64,000 nt of DNA, taken from NCBI GenBank assembly GCA_965224095.1, contig OZ245039.1, positions 558,001-622,000 on the forward strand. Reading direction: 5' to 3'. Below are positions 39,453 to 47,501 of this stretch, one piece after another (position 1 is the stretch's first letter; each line of letters opens with the position of its first letter). The position numbers and the translations under genes are program-made. Under the pieces are notes generated by a model. It did not search any database. It saw nothing but the letters and a program-made list of their open reading frames with translations, and had not been told where the DNA came from. This stretch comes from JBPEWY01 sp965224095 (lineage in GTDB: Bacteria > Bacteroidota > Bacteroidia > Flavobacteriales > Flavobacteriaceae).

Positions 39453-40343
39453 TCAACTGATAATTTTATTGATTTTTAATGGTAAAAATATCTCCTTATC
39501 ATTTTCTTCGAGTTTCTCGCCCACCGCACAGTCAATATCTACGAAATAGGCCGTGTCAGCGAATTTGACCAACGTACGACCCTCTTTGTGCCTGTTAAGC
39601 AATTTTTCAATTGCCTCATCTGGAATTTTGCCTATTAGTTGTTTTAGGACTCTCAAATCAAAATCAAATGTTACCACATATCTATTGTAGCCCAATTCGA
39701 CACTGCCAGCAGAAATGGAAAACATATGATTATCCAATTGGCCAATACTTGTAATCGGGACTCTTGGAAAGATTAAACTTTCAAACTCATCAAATCCCAA
39801 TCTCTTCAGATGAAGCCCCAAATCTTTTGCATACTCCATAGGGTTTTTTGAGATGATTTTATTAGGAGCAAGAATATTTTTTAAACTCTCCCAATACACG
39901 GGTAAGGCCGTCATATCAAAATGTAGTAGTGGTTCATTTTCTGATACGCTGTACAAGGCAAATTCTCTCCCATTGCATAAAGCAAAAAAGCTAACTCTTA
40001 CTTCACTATGCATAGCATAGGAATATGCTTGCTCTACATTTTTCGACTTAACAACCGGTTCCGATGGCGACTTTGCATCAAGTATCCATACTGGCTTATG
40101 ATTAACTTCAAACAAATAGTCAGGAATAATCGAAATGTTCTTTCTTTTTGACCCAATCGAAACGAAAGGATGTGTAAGTTTTCGACTTCTGATTATTTGG
40201 TTTGGAGGGTTTGCAGAATACCCCAAACCCTTTACCAACGGCACTACTATTTCCTCGCGGACCGAATCCTCTTGAAACTCTGGATTTTCTAACAGCCTAA
40301 AATCAAAGCTTTCTAATATATTGTATAGTTTTTCGCCTCGCAC
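39453..40343 (-). CDS. HsdR_N-type PD-(D/E)XK nuclease-like protein
   Basis: A 296-residue protein whose first 100 residues match the type I restriction R-subunit N-terminal nuclease fold: EDSVREEIVVPLVKGLGY (E30/E31), IIPDYLFEV (D75) and VWILDAKSP (D89, K91) form a complete PD-(D/E)XK set. There is no helicase or ATPase region, so it is a stand-alone nuclease rather than an HsdR fragment. It is the middle gene between SIR2 and the 559-residue protein. Likely to act as a DNA-cutting effector; untested. Confidence 0.8.
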   Translation of the reverse strand: MRGEKLYNILESFDFRLLENPEFQEDSVREEIVVPLVKGLGYSANPPNQIIRSRKLTHPFVSIGSKRKNISIIPDYLFEVNHKPVWILDAKSPSEPVVKSKNVEQAYSYAMHSEVRVSFFALCNGREFALYSVSENEPLLHFDMTALPVYWESLKNILAPNKIISKNPMEYAKDLGLHLKRLGFDEFESLIFPRVPITSIGQLDNHMFSISAGSVELGYNRYVVTFDFDLRVLKQLIGKIPDEAIEKLLNRHKEGRTLVKFADTAYFVDIDCAVGEKLEENDKEIFLPLKINKIIS

Positions 40344-40425
40344 TAGTTCTAGGTAATTATTTTGTCGTTTAATAAAATTATAATTCTTTTCGGTCTCAAA
40401 ATATGCGCTTACTTCTTTGATATTT

Positions 40426-41601
40426 TTATTGAAAATCTTGCCAAGCCATATTTTCGGGGTCTTTCACAATCAATCTAGCGTTAAATTTATCCACAAAAGC
40501 ATTAATTTGTTTGGACGGATAAGGGTCGACTACAAAAATTGGACATTTTTCAAAAGCAAATTTCTGCTCTATAAGATTGTTGATTTCACTATCTCCACAG
40601 CTGTAACCAACAATGACCAATTTATTTGAATTCGTTAAATTTTTCTCGAAATTCTCAAATACTTTCTCGTAATACCATGGCTCACGATATCTTAGAATTT
40701 TGGAAGTAGTTCCTGAAAGGAAATCAGGATGATAATTTAGCCAATCGTTAATGTAATCAAATCCACCTTTTCCATCTTCCATTTCTTTATACAGTTCCGT
40801 AGTGCCAATTCCCAATTTGATTTTTACATAAGTATCGATTCCTGAATCCTGCAAATGAAAAGGGAACTGGTCAAAACTCCCGTGTAATTTGTAAAGTCTA
40901 AATATTTCCTTGTAGTTATTTGTGAAATAGGGCAATCTAACCTTATAATCGTCCTTTAAACTGCCATAAAATTTAGAACCACCTTCCTCGAATCCATCAG
41001 AGAGTTTTCCCTGAATCCAGTCAGATTTTTTGAGAGTTTCAAAAAAGATATCATGATTTAAAGTGTGAACATGTGTAATTCCCTCGGTTCCCCAACTTTC
41101 AAGACAGTTCAAGAACCCTGTGTAACCATGATACGAAGGTTTGCAATAATGTACAGAGTCATAGAATTTTTTCCCATCTCCATCAACTAAGAACAATGAT
41201 ATGAGTTGGTTAAATATTTTATTGGTCTGACTTAATAAGTTAAGATTGTTGGTTTCAATTTGAAATTCTTCCCTGAAACTATCACAGAAAGTGTTAAAAC
41301 TAGTATCATTTTTTCCACGATATATTTCGTTGTAAAAGTCATAAAACTTTTCGTAATTAAACGTTCCTTTTTTGTCCGAATAATACTTAATTAGATTTAC
41401 AACAAAATGTTTATGCTTCGAATCATTCGCATACCAACAGGGGTCATCTTCAGTTTTTTCTTTCAGAAAAACCGTCCCATCGGTATATACCCAATAATCT
41501 TCAGGTTCAAGTTCTACTAATTTCTGATTCAATTGATTTGCCGTTGGATATCCTTTATTAACGGAAAATCCAGCCCCAAGTAATAACGATGTTTCTTTCA
41601 T
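40426..41601 (-). CDS. SIR2-domain protein, likely NAD-cleaving defence component
   Basis: A 391-residue protein with a SIR2-like fold: LLLGAGFSV (residues 7-14) gives the GAG nucleotide-binding start, HTLNHDIFFE carries N182 and D184 as in the conserved TxN-D block, KLHGS has H240 as the putative catalytic His, and IVGYSCGDSEIN is the late Rossmann motif. Bacterial SIR2 proteins in defence systems (DSR, Thoeris-type, SIR2-HerA) deplete NAD upon infection. It is the first gene of the three-gene operon. Spacing to the nuclease gene is 82 nt. The start faces the HigBA promoter region. Confidence 0.85.
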   Translation of the reverse strand: MKETSLLLGAGFSVNKGYPTANQLNQKLVELEPEDYWVYTDGTVFLKEKTEDDPCWYANDSKHKHFVVNLIKYYSDKKGTFNYEKFYDFYNEIYRGKNDTSFNTFCDSFREEFQIETNNLNLLSQTNKIFNQLISLFLVDGDGKKFYDSVHYCKPSYHGYTGFLNCLESWGTEGITHVHTLNHDIFFETLKKSDWIQGKLSDGFEEGGSKFYGSLKDDYKVRLPYFTNNYKEIFRLYKLHGSFDQFPFHLQDSGIDTYVKIKLGIGTTELYKEMEDGKGGFDYINDWLNYHPDFLSGTTSKILRYREPWYYEKVFENFEKNLTNSNKLVIVGYSCGDSEINNLIEQKFAFEKCPIFVVDPYPSKQINAFVDKFNARLIVKDPENMAWQDFQ

Positions 41602-41676
41602 TTGTTCTTTAAATTCCCCTAAAAGTGAATAATGATTTGGAATTTCGAAATTAATATTTACATTTTTTGTAAAAAT

Positions 41677-41693
41677 ATTACATTAAATGTAAT
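41677..41693. promoter_or_regulatory. Dyad operator between the SIR2 operon and HigBA
   Basis: A perfect 17-nt palindrome ATTACATT-a-AATGTAAT lies between the divergent SIR2 and higB genes, at the spot for a HigA-type autorepressor site. It overlaps the region 9-25 nt upstream of the higB -7 box, so it could influence both transcripts. Confidence 0.55.
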
Positions 41694-41701
41694 TTAATGC
41701 A

Positions 41702-41709
41702 TATCTTTG
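41702..41709 (+). promoter_or_regulatory. Candidate -7 box for higBA
   Basis: TATCTTTG fits TANNTTTG and lies 27 nt before the GTG start. The dyad operator sits directly upstream in the -33 area, consistent with autorepression. Confidence 0.45.
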
Positions 41710-41736
41710 TAATAAGTTATAAACAAACTTCGTCCA

Positions 41737-42033
41737 GTGCACATCATTTCATTTAAAAAACTAAAAGCTTATTTTACAAAAGACACGAACGCTAAAGTAG
41801 CCTTACAAGATTGGTATAAAAGAACCAAAAAAGCGGAATGGACAAGTTTTGCGGATTTAAAGAACACTTTTAACTCGGCAGATAATGTTGGAAATAATAG
41901 ATATGTTTTTAATATCAAAGGAAACCACTATAGAATTGTTGCCATAGTACTCTTTCAAGTAGGAAGGGTCTATATAAGGTGGGTTGGCAACCACAAAGAT
42001 TACAACAGATTAAAGAATATCGATAAGTTATAA
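41737..42033 (+). CDS. HigB-family mRNA interferase toxin
   Basis: A 98-residue protein of the HigB_toxin family (RelE-like fold): MHIISFKKLKAYF, VGNNRYVFNIKGNHYRIVAI and IRWVGNHKDYN are family-typical blocks. The start codon is GTG. It precedes the XRE-type antitoxin by 4 nt, the reversed order that defines hig systems. A toxin cleaving ribosome-bound mRNA is inferred. The pair lies close to the right end of the element and may stabilise it. Confidence 0.9.
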   Translation: MHIISFKKLKAYFTKDTNAKVALQDWYKRTKKAEWTSFADLKNTFNSADNVGNNRYVFNIKGNHYRIVAIVLFQVGRVYIRWVGNHKDYNRLKNIDKL

Positions 42034-42037
42034 GATT

Positions 42038-42400
42038 ATGGGAAAGTCAATAACGCACGCGGCATACATTAAAGCGAATCTTCGTTTGGAAGAACTTCTT
42101 AAAGAAGTAGGGAACGGTACTCCTGAAGATTCTCCTGAAATGATTGAACTTTTAAAAGTAAGCGACATCATTGAACAATACGAGGAAATACATTTTCCAA
42201 TAGGTTTACCTACTTTACAGGAAATGATTGAGTTACGTATGTTTGAAATGGGTTTAAAGCGAAAAGATTTGGCCACTCTTTTAAATACAAGTGCCTCTAG
42301 AATCAGTGATTATTTAAATGGCAAAAGAGAGATTACCTTAAATGTTGCCAAAGCTTTACACCAAAAACTGAATATAGACAGTGATATTATTTTACAATAA
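42038..42400 (+). CDS. HigA-family antitoxin (XRE HTH)
   Basis: A 120-residue protein with an N-terminal toxin-binding part (residues 1-60) and a C-terminal HTH: KRKDLATLLNTSASRISDYLNGKREIT is the XRE recognition segment. It would neutralise the upstream HigB-like toxin and repress the operon by binding the upstream palindrome. The 4-nt gap to higB implies coupled translation. Confidence 0.9.
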   Translation: MGKSITHAAYIKANLRLEELLKEVGNGTPEDSPEMIELLKVSDIIEQYEEIHFPIGLPTLQEMIELRMFEMGLKRKDLATLLNTSASRISDYLNGKREITLNVAKALHQKLNIDSDIILQ

Positions 42401-42410
42401 CTTTTGAACT

Positions 42411-42560
42411 ATGGAAGGAAATAAAGATGCCGAATCATATGAGGAGAAGCTTCAAAAGCTTAGGGATGAAATCGAAAAAGGCTGGAGCGGTGGTGAAAGT
42501 AAAAGAACTGTCCAAGATATTATAGATTCAAAAAAGCGTTCTCGAAACAATTATGAATAA
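42411..42560 (+). CDS. Small ParD-like protein downstream of HigBA
   Basis: A 49-residue ORF starting 10 nt after the antitoxin stop: MEGNKDAESYEEKLQKLRDE and then KRTVQDIIDSKKRSRN. The acidic helix with a conserved-looking RTVQDIIDSK tail recalls C-terminal parts of ParD antitoxins, which neutralise RelE/ParE toxins. No DNA-binding half is present, so it may be a remnant or a third regulator. That it is translated is likely given spacing, but unproven. Confidence 0.45.
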   Translation: MEGNKDAESYEEKLQKLRDEIEKGWSGGESKRTVQDIIDSKKRSRNNYE

Positions 42561-42599
42561 GGTATGGAAAACAAAATACTACTAAAAGAAAGCAAAAGG

Positions 42600-42623
42600 T
42601 TTCACCTATTTTCCACCTCAAAC
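42600..42623 (+). repeat. Right arm-type repeat of the integrative element
   Basis: TTTCACCT followed by TTTTCCACCTCAAAC, the counterpart of the doublet at 29155-29177 in the same orientation, located 33 nt before the right core. Confidence 0.5.
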
Positions 42624-42656
42624 GCCCCTACTCCACTGTTTATGGGCAATGTAAGA

Positions 42657-42674
42657 TACTGCATCGGGAAGTAG
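42657..42674 (+). repeat. Right attachment core (attR)
   Basis: TACTGCATCGGGAAGTAG shares 14 of 18 bases with the mnmE end. Read in frame, the preceding bases encode MGNVRYCIGK plus a stop, which mimics the MnmE C-terminus, so it behaves like the displaced or replaced gene end expected at the far junction. Confidence 0.6.
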
Positions 42675-42677
42675 GTA

Positions 42678-42686
42678 TTATTTTAA
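42678..42686. repeat. IS target-site duplication, left copy
   Basis: TTATTTTAA directly precedes the IS left end and is repeated exactly at 44023-44031 after the right end. Confidence 0.85.
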
Positions 42687-42739
42687 GACACTATCCCAAT
42701 AAGTGTGTAAGTTAAAAATAGCGGGGGTTTGACTTTTAC

Positions 42740-43936
42740 TTAAAGTCGGACCCTTTTTTCATAGATCGTAAGGAACTGATTTAAAATAATACCCCAATTC
42801 CTGATGGGCATCTTCCATTTTTTGGTGGCCTCCCTTGTGGCCAAATATACGGATTTCATTACCGCATCATCGGTTGAGAATGATAACTTGTTCTTGGTGT
42901 ACTTTCTGATCTTCCCATTGAGGTTCTTGATAAGGTTGGTAGTATAGATGATCTTGCGTATCTCCAAGGGGAACTCAAAGAACACAGTAAGTTCGTCCCA
43001 GTTCTCCCTCCAACTCTTTATAGCATAGGAATACTTGTCCTGCCATTTCTTGGCGAAGTCCTCCAGAGCGACCTTGGCGGCCTTCTCGTTGGGGGCGTTG
43101 TAGATGCCTTTCATATCGGAGGTGAATTCCTTTTTGTCCTTCCATACCACATAACGTGAGGCATTGCGTATCTGGTGCACCACACATATCTGGGTCTTTG
43201 ACTGTGGAAAGACGTTCTTGATGGTATCGGTAAAACCATTGAGGTTGTCTGTAGCGGTGATCAAGATATCTTTGGTGCCACGTGCCTTGATATCAGTGAG
43301 CACCGACATCCAGAAGGCGGCCGATTCGTTCTTACCCAGCCACAGGCCCAGCACCTCCTTTTTCCCGTCCCTACGAAGCCCTACGGCCACGTAGACGGTC
43401 TTGTTGATCACCTTGGAGGATTCCCTGACCTTGAAAACAATACCGTCCATCCATACGATTAGGTAGACCTGCTCCAGGGGGCGGTTCTGCCATGCCGTTA
43501 TGTCGGCAGCCACCTTTTCAGTAATACGTGATATGGTCGAGGTGGATACCTCGAACCCATAGGCCTCGCGTATCTGCTCTTCAATGTCACTTACAGACAT
43601 CCCTTTAGCATAAAGGGACACGATGATGTTCTCCAGTCCGTCCACCATATTGCCCCGTTTGGGCACTACCATGGGGTTGAACGATGCGTCCCTATCCCTG
43701 GGGACGGCTATCTCACTCTCCCCGAAGGAAGTCCTTATCTTCTTCTTGGAATGACCATTGCGCTTGTTGACATTAGACGAACGCTGGTGCCTTTCATAGT
43801 CCAGATGGCCGTCGAGTTCACCTTCAAGCATCTTCTCGATGCCGCGCTTTTGAAGCTGTTTCAAAAAGCCGTTGAGCTCGTCTCCGCTCTTGAACTGCTT
43901 TAGAAAATCGTCGTTGAACAACTCTTCTTTCTTCAT
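42740..43936 (-). CDS. IS256-family (mutator-type) transposase
   Basis: A 398-residue transposase with the Mutator/IS256 layout: GMSVSDIEEQIREAYG and the DDE catalytic region, including IVWMDGIVFKV (first D), TDNLNGFTDTIKNVFP (second D) and the E in the C-terminal helix region, plus TNLIKNLNGKIRKYTK. The MKKEELFND start at 43936 is used; the frame extends 9 codons upstream but into the terminal region. No frameshift or stop, so probably functional. Confidence 0.93.
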   Translation of the reverse strand: MKKEELFNDDFLKQFKSGDELNGFLKQLQKRGIEKMLEGELDGHLDYERHQRSSNVNKRNGHSKKKIRTSFGESEIAVPRDRDASFNPMVVPKRGNMVDGLENIIVSLYAKGMSVSDIEEQIREAYGFEVSTSTISRITEKVAADITAWQNRPLEQVYLIVWMDGIVFKVRESSKVINKTVYVAVGLRRDGKKEVLGLWLGKNESAAFWMSVLTDIKARGTKDILITATDNLNGFTDTIKNVFPQSKTQICVVHQIRNASRYVVWKDKKEFTSDMKGIYNAPNEKAAKVALEDFAKKWQDKYSYAIKSWRENWDELTVFFEFPLEIRKIIYTTNLIKNLNGKIRKYTKNKLSFSTDDAVMKSVYLATREATKKWKMPIRNWGIILNQFLTIYEKRVRL

Positions 43937-43964
43937 AATGTGTAAATATTTAAAATTAGACAAA

Positions 43965-43994
43965 AAATTAGCGGGGGCATGCCCCCGCTAATTT
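43965..43994. repeat. Perfect 30-bp palindrome near the IS right end
   Basis: The two halves AAATTAGCGGGGGCA and TGCCCCCGCTAATTT meet without a spacer. The same GCGGGGG half-motif appears once near the left end (about 42720), so it is a subterminal element part, possibly a transposase site or a barrier to incoming transcription. Confidence 0.7.
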
Positions 43995-44022
43995 CCTATT
44001 TACACACTTTATGAGATAGTCC

Positions 44023-44031
44023 TTATTTTAA
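44023..44031. repeat. IS target-site duplication, right copy
   Basis: TTATTTTAA directly follows the IS right end and equals the left copy. Confidence 0.85.
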
Positions 44032-44320
44032 GTTGATTTCAGCTGTATACAATTAATTGTAAATCAAAATGTTGTTAATAGCTATGACCGTTTTTCTTCT
44101 ATTTCTTTCGTTATGTTATTTTTATACTTCTATTCTGTTTTATACCTATCCTAAATTTTAATGAATCACAGTATTCATTTATTATTTGAGTATTATTTAT
44201 GCTTCATTAACTGTAGTAGCTACTATTTAATCTGACAGTTGTTATTAATCTGACACTTGAAGAGAACTTTTAAATACTATCAAAGCTATTACTGATATTA
44301 TTTTTTCAAAGCGTCAGTTT
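44032..44320. other. Intergenic AT-rich region after the IS
   Basis: This 289-bp stretch has no ORF of useful length and no recognised signal. It is downstream of the minus-strand secreted-protein gene and holds no clear terminator. Confidence 0.4.
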
Positions 44321-45091
44321 TTAATTAATTCGGTCTATTCTCACTTCAGCAACATTAATAGGCTGCCAATATCCTCTGCCATCGTTAAATGTACTTGTAA
44401 TCGTTGGTATTCCAGATAATGAAATTATAACCTCTTCCGATCGTGGTCTTTTAAAAATATAATTAAAGACGTTGTTTTCATTATTTATTTTAGAAATAGA
44501 TTGTTGTTTATTTGACATAGATTTAATTGCGACATATATATAATGTGATCTAGACTCTGGTAAAATATAGAGTTGCCTAATTTTTATCCTATACTCTACA
44601 CCTCCAGTTACTCTAAACTTAATTTTAAATGGAAAAGCATCATATCTATCGTTTTTTTGTTTACCCTCATTTAATCTATCAAGTGAATTTTGTAAATGTC
44701 GATCAACATTCGATCCCCATGTCCACCTATCCTTATCAAATGTTCCTTGCATTGTTTCGAATCTTAGGAATCCATCATTTAGTCTTTGAGGGTTAATTTT
44801 CCATGTTCTAGTTGGTTTAGCTCTTAATTTTTCTTTAGTAACCTTAGCTACAGGTATATTGAGCCTTTTTAAATCTTCTACAGATTTCAATTTATCTAAA
44901 CTCATCACCTTCAAGCTTTGTATAGCCTTACCTGTCTTAACTTTTGAAGTTTTAACAGATACCTTTGGTTTAACCTGTGCATTAACTGTGATAAATGTTA
45001 ATACAATTACGAAGATCGTTGAGAGTATTTTTTTATTTACGAAACTGATGTTACTCTGGTAGTGTTTATTATTTTTCCTTGAAAAGTTCAT
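44321..45091 (-). CDS. Secreted protein A of a paralogous pair
   Basis: A 256-residue protein with the start placed at MNFSRKNNKHYQ (the frame opens 17 codons earlier). A hydrophobic segment (ILSTIFVIVLTFITVNAQ) acts as signal peptide. After a Lys-rich linker beginning VKPKV come NIPVAKVTKEKLRAKPTRTW and a C-terminal beta-rich domain. It is a paralog of the adjacent minus-strand gene, with the KPTRTW-x-INP block shared. No family recognised; a secreted domain. Confidence 0.78.
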   Translation of the reverse strand: MNFSRKNNKHYQSNISFVNKKILSTIFVIVLTFITVNAQVKPKVSVKTSKVKTGKAIQSLKVMSLDKLKSVEDLKRLNIPVAKVTKEKLRAKPTRTWKINPQRLNDGFLRFETMQGTFDKDRWTWGSNVDRHLQNSLDRLNEGKQKNDRYDAFPFKIKFRVTGGVEYRIKIRQLYILPESRSHYIYVAIKSMSNKQQSISKINNENNVFNYIFKRPRSEEVIISLSGIPTITSTFNDGRGYWQPINVAEVRIDRIN

Positions 45092-45191
45092 AGTTTTAGC
45101 TTTTAAATGAATATTATTATCTATTTGATGTTGGTTTGGCAAAAAAGTATCATTGCAAGGGATTAGAGTTTAACTTGTATAATTCCAATTT

Positions 45192-45905
45192 TTAATCAAA
45201 ACGACTTATCGTTATCTCTTTTATAGTAGTGGATAAAAAACCATCAACATTGCCATTTAGCTTATGTAAAATTGGTGATATGTATATGTAGACTTCTCCT
45301 GAATCGGCTTGTTTAAATAAATAATTCGCTTCCTTATATTCGTTCAAATTAACTTCGGATATGTATGAGTCTCTACCTATATAAATTGAGTGATTTGGTA
45401 TAACATATCCATGAAATTTTATTTTTAAAATATATTCTGTGTCACCAGCAGCTATGAATTTTATAATTTGAGGGAAAATGTATCTCCATTGCCCTGAATT
45501 ATTATACCCTCCTCTATTACTAAATTCTTCCCTGCTGTTTATAATATTTAAACCCATAGTTTCACTCACCGTTCCACTTCCAATTTTCCAATTTTCTTTG
45601 CTCCAAGTCCCATAGAGCAATGTTAGAAATAAGTTACCTTCATATTGTTTCATTGGATTTATGCTCCACGTTCTCGTTGGCTTATCGTTGAGTTTATCTG
45701 CACTAATTTGCGCAATTGGGATGTCGAGTTTATTCAAATCATTAATGGATATCTTTTTAAAATTTGTGATTTTTATTCCTTGGGGTTTAGGCTTATTTTT
45801 ATTTATCTTAATTTTTTTATTACTTGTATATACCTTTGGTTTAACTTGTGCTTTAGCTGTGATGAATGCTAATGCTAGTAAAACGCTTATTGTTAATTTT
45901 TTCAT
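45192..45905 (-). CDS. Secreted protein B of a paralogous pair
   Basis: A 237-residue protein with signal peptide MKKLTISVLLALAFITAKAQ, then VKPKV, a basic linker, LDIPIAQISADKLNDKPTRTW and SINP, and a beta-rich C-terminus. These blocks align with the downstream protein, so the two arose by duplication. The first protein has a longer N-terminus. Located in a minus-strand group with the WFGE-repeat protein. Function unknown; it may bind outside the cell. Confidence 0.8.
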   Translation of the reverse strand: MKKLTISVLLALAFITAKAQVKPKVYTSNKKIKINKNKPKPQGIKITNFKKISINDLNKLDIPIAQISADKLNDKPTRTWSINPMKQYEGNLFLTLLYGTWSKENWKIGSGTVSETMGLNIINSREEFSNRGGYNNSGQWRYIFPQIIKFIAAGDTEYILKIKFHGYVIPNHSIYIGRDSYISEVNLNEYKEANYLFKQADSGEVYIYISPILHKLNGNVDGFLSTTIKEITISRFD

Positions 45906-45924
45906 GACATTAAAAATCTAAGTT

Positions 45925-47394
45925 TTAGTTATATTCAATGATTATGTTATTATCTTCCATAACTAGCTTTGTTATTTTCCCTCTAATCTCAGAGGGTAAT
46001 GCCTGATTAAGGCTGTTTTCGAAGTTTCGTTTTACTGTGGCACTATTAAAGCTTGATTGAAAGCCTCTATTTATTTCAGTCCTAATAGTTTCTCGATAAT
46101 TAGTAATCTTGTTGCATAAATCGCCTACTATTTTACAGATACCACCAGCCTGTATATTAGCATCAAAGTAAGTAGAGATATTATCATAACTTATATTGCC
46201 ATCTTTTATAATGAGAGGTATGTATACATAAATGACAGGAAAATTTTTATTTTTTTTAGATATGTGTACATCGGGCGCTCCTTTATCGCTACTAGGACAA
46301 GAAGTACATCTGCCGACAATTTCCGTACCATCAGTTTCGAGTCTAATTGACAATTCGATTATTGGTTGTTTTGAAGGTCTATTTGTGGTCTCGAAAAGAA
46401 GAGTGGAGTTGGTTTTTAACTCCCCGGAGACACCATAGGCAGAACTATTAATATCATTAACATAATAATGGTAATTTCTAAAACGTCTAACTTTATTGAT
46501 TTCAGGTAAATTCAAATTAAACCGTGAGCCCCAAGCCTCTGGTAAATTTACATAAGCATCATTACCTTTATACCATCTTGGCGAACCGCCTCCACCGGAA
46601 ACATAGTTATTTAGATGTACCGATATTTTATGAGTATGGCCCTGTATAAGTACGTCAAAAACGCGCTTATCAATTTCTTTTTTATTGCTTTTGGTCCAAC
46701 GGCTGCCATTAAATCCACTACCACTAGTCTTGGTTATTATATTACCATCCATTCGTAATATAAGGCTTCCCCTTCCTAAAGTTCTACCTTTAGGAACATC
46801 TGCCCAGTCAACATGAATAAGGTTACCCGTTTTGGTGCCAAATGCTACATTCGAAAAATCTATATTACCTCCGTTATATTTTTCGCCAAACCATATAACC
46901 TTATTTCCTATTTGTCTCATATAATAAGTACCGCCATCATTACAGTTCCACATCCCTGTAATTCCTTCTTTGGTGTATCCTGCCGAACGTATGCCAGGAA
47001 AATTTCTTGGTTTTAATTTTTTTCTAAATACTGTTGCAGAAAATGGCCCGGTTACTTTTCTCATTTCATTAGCAGAAACAACCGTAAGTCCAAGATCTGC
47101 TAACATAGATGCTTTTCCTTTAGGAAGGTCGTATACAGACCCTATGATAGATGTTGTTCTTCGAGCCGATATATCATTCCGGGTATTATTTGTAATAGTA
47201 CCTTTAAAGGCTCCTGCCCATAATCCATCATTACGTTCACCAAACCAATAGATTGTATTCCCAACATGTCGAACATAGTAGTGCATTCCTAAATTATCCT
47301 GCCAATAACCATTAAGGTTGTACTGAGAAAATGAGGCAGGAATACTCCCAATTGTCAATAAGATTATTAAATGATACTTTTTTAACTTATTCAT
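45925..47394 (-). CDS. Secreted protein with two WFGE-type repeats
   Basis: A 489-residue protein with an N-terminal signal peptide (LIILLTIGSIPASFSQ). Two internal copies of a beta repeat are visible: YYVRHVGNTIYWFGERNDG (about residues 38-57) and YYMRQIGNKVIWFGEKYNG (about 155-175), each preceded by a G-x-W motif and the second followed by DWADVPKGRTLG. The pattern, with paired WFGE blades, is typical of surface binding domains. The C-terminal half (about 250-489) contains two nearby cysteines (CTSCP). No enzyme motif seen. Confidence 0.78.
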   Translation of the reverse strand: MNKLKKYHLIILLTIGSIPASFSQYNLNGYWQDNLGMHYYVRHVGNTIYWFGERNDGLWAGAFKGTITNNTRNDISARRTTSIIGSVYDLPKGKASMLADLGLTVVSANEMRKVTGPFSATVFRKKLKPRNFPGIRSAGYTKEGITGMWNCNDGGTYYMRQIGNKVIWFGEKYNGGNIDFSNVAFGTKTGNLIHVDWADVPKGRTLGRGSLILRMDGNIITKTSGSGFNGSRWTKSNKKEIDKRVFDVLIQGHTHKISVHLNNYVSGGGGSPRWYKGNDAYVNLPEAWGSRFNLNLPEINKVRRFRNYHYYVNDINSSAYGVSGELKTNSTLLFETTNRPSKQPIIELSIRLETDGTEIVGRCTSCPSSDKGAPDVHISKKNKNFPVIYVYIPLIIKDGNISYDNISTYFDANIQAGGICKIVGDLCNKITNYRETIRTEINRGFQSSFNSATVKRNFENSLNQALPSEIRGKITKLVMEDNNIIIEYN

Positions 47395-47501
47395 GATATT
47401 AAATATTATCCTTTTAGTAATTGTATTTTAAACCAGACTTATGTTTCTTAAAAAAGCTGGGGTAGCGAAGTACATAATGTATTGTTAGACCTAACTTTTT
47501 C

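Larger units (their letters stand above)
29018..42674. mobile_element. Integrative mobilizable element inserted at the mnmE 3' end
   Basis: The element is bounded by an 18-bp core at the mnmE end (29018-29035) and an imperfect copy, 14 of 18 identical, at 42657-42674. A tyrosine recombinase sits next to the left boundary. Paired TTTCACCT-type arm repeats occur inside both ends (29155-29177 and 42600-42623). It holds an excisionase-like protein, MobC, a relaxase and a candidate oriT, but no conjugation apparatus, so it would need a helper. Cargo is defence-like: AbiV-type, an SIR2 operon and HigBA. SGI1-type islands of Gammaproteobacteria use the same gene end, as established knowledge. Core identity is imperfect, so the right limit is inferred. 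Confidence 0.75.
42687..44022. mobile_element. IS256-family insertion sequence
   Basis: 1336 bp with imperfect terminal inverted repeats. The left end reads GACACTATCCCAATAAG.. and the right end, on the minus strand, GGACTATCTCATAAAG..; both continue into AAGTGTGTAA and, further in, GCGGGGG. A single transposase gene lies inside. A perfect 9-bp duplication flanks the copy, the size expected for this family, so insertion is recent by sequence. It sits 12 nt outside the right attachment core of the integrative element. Confidence 0.93.

Noticed and set aside
42563..42674. Short ORF (MENKILLKES ... RYCIGK) ending in the right attachment core
   Set aside because: It is only 36 codons and its end is explained by the mnmE-like core; mentioned as support for attR rather than as a gene.
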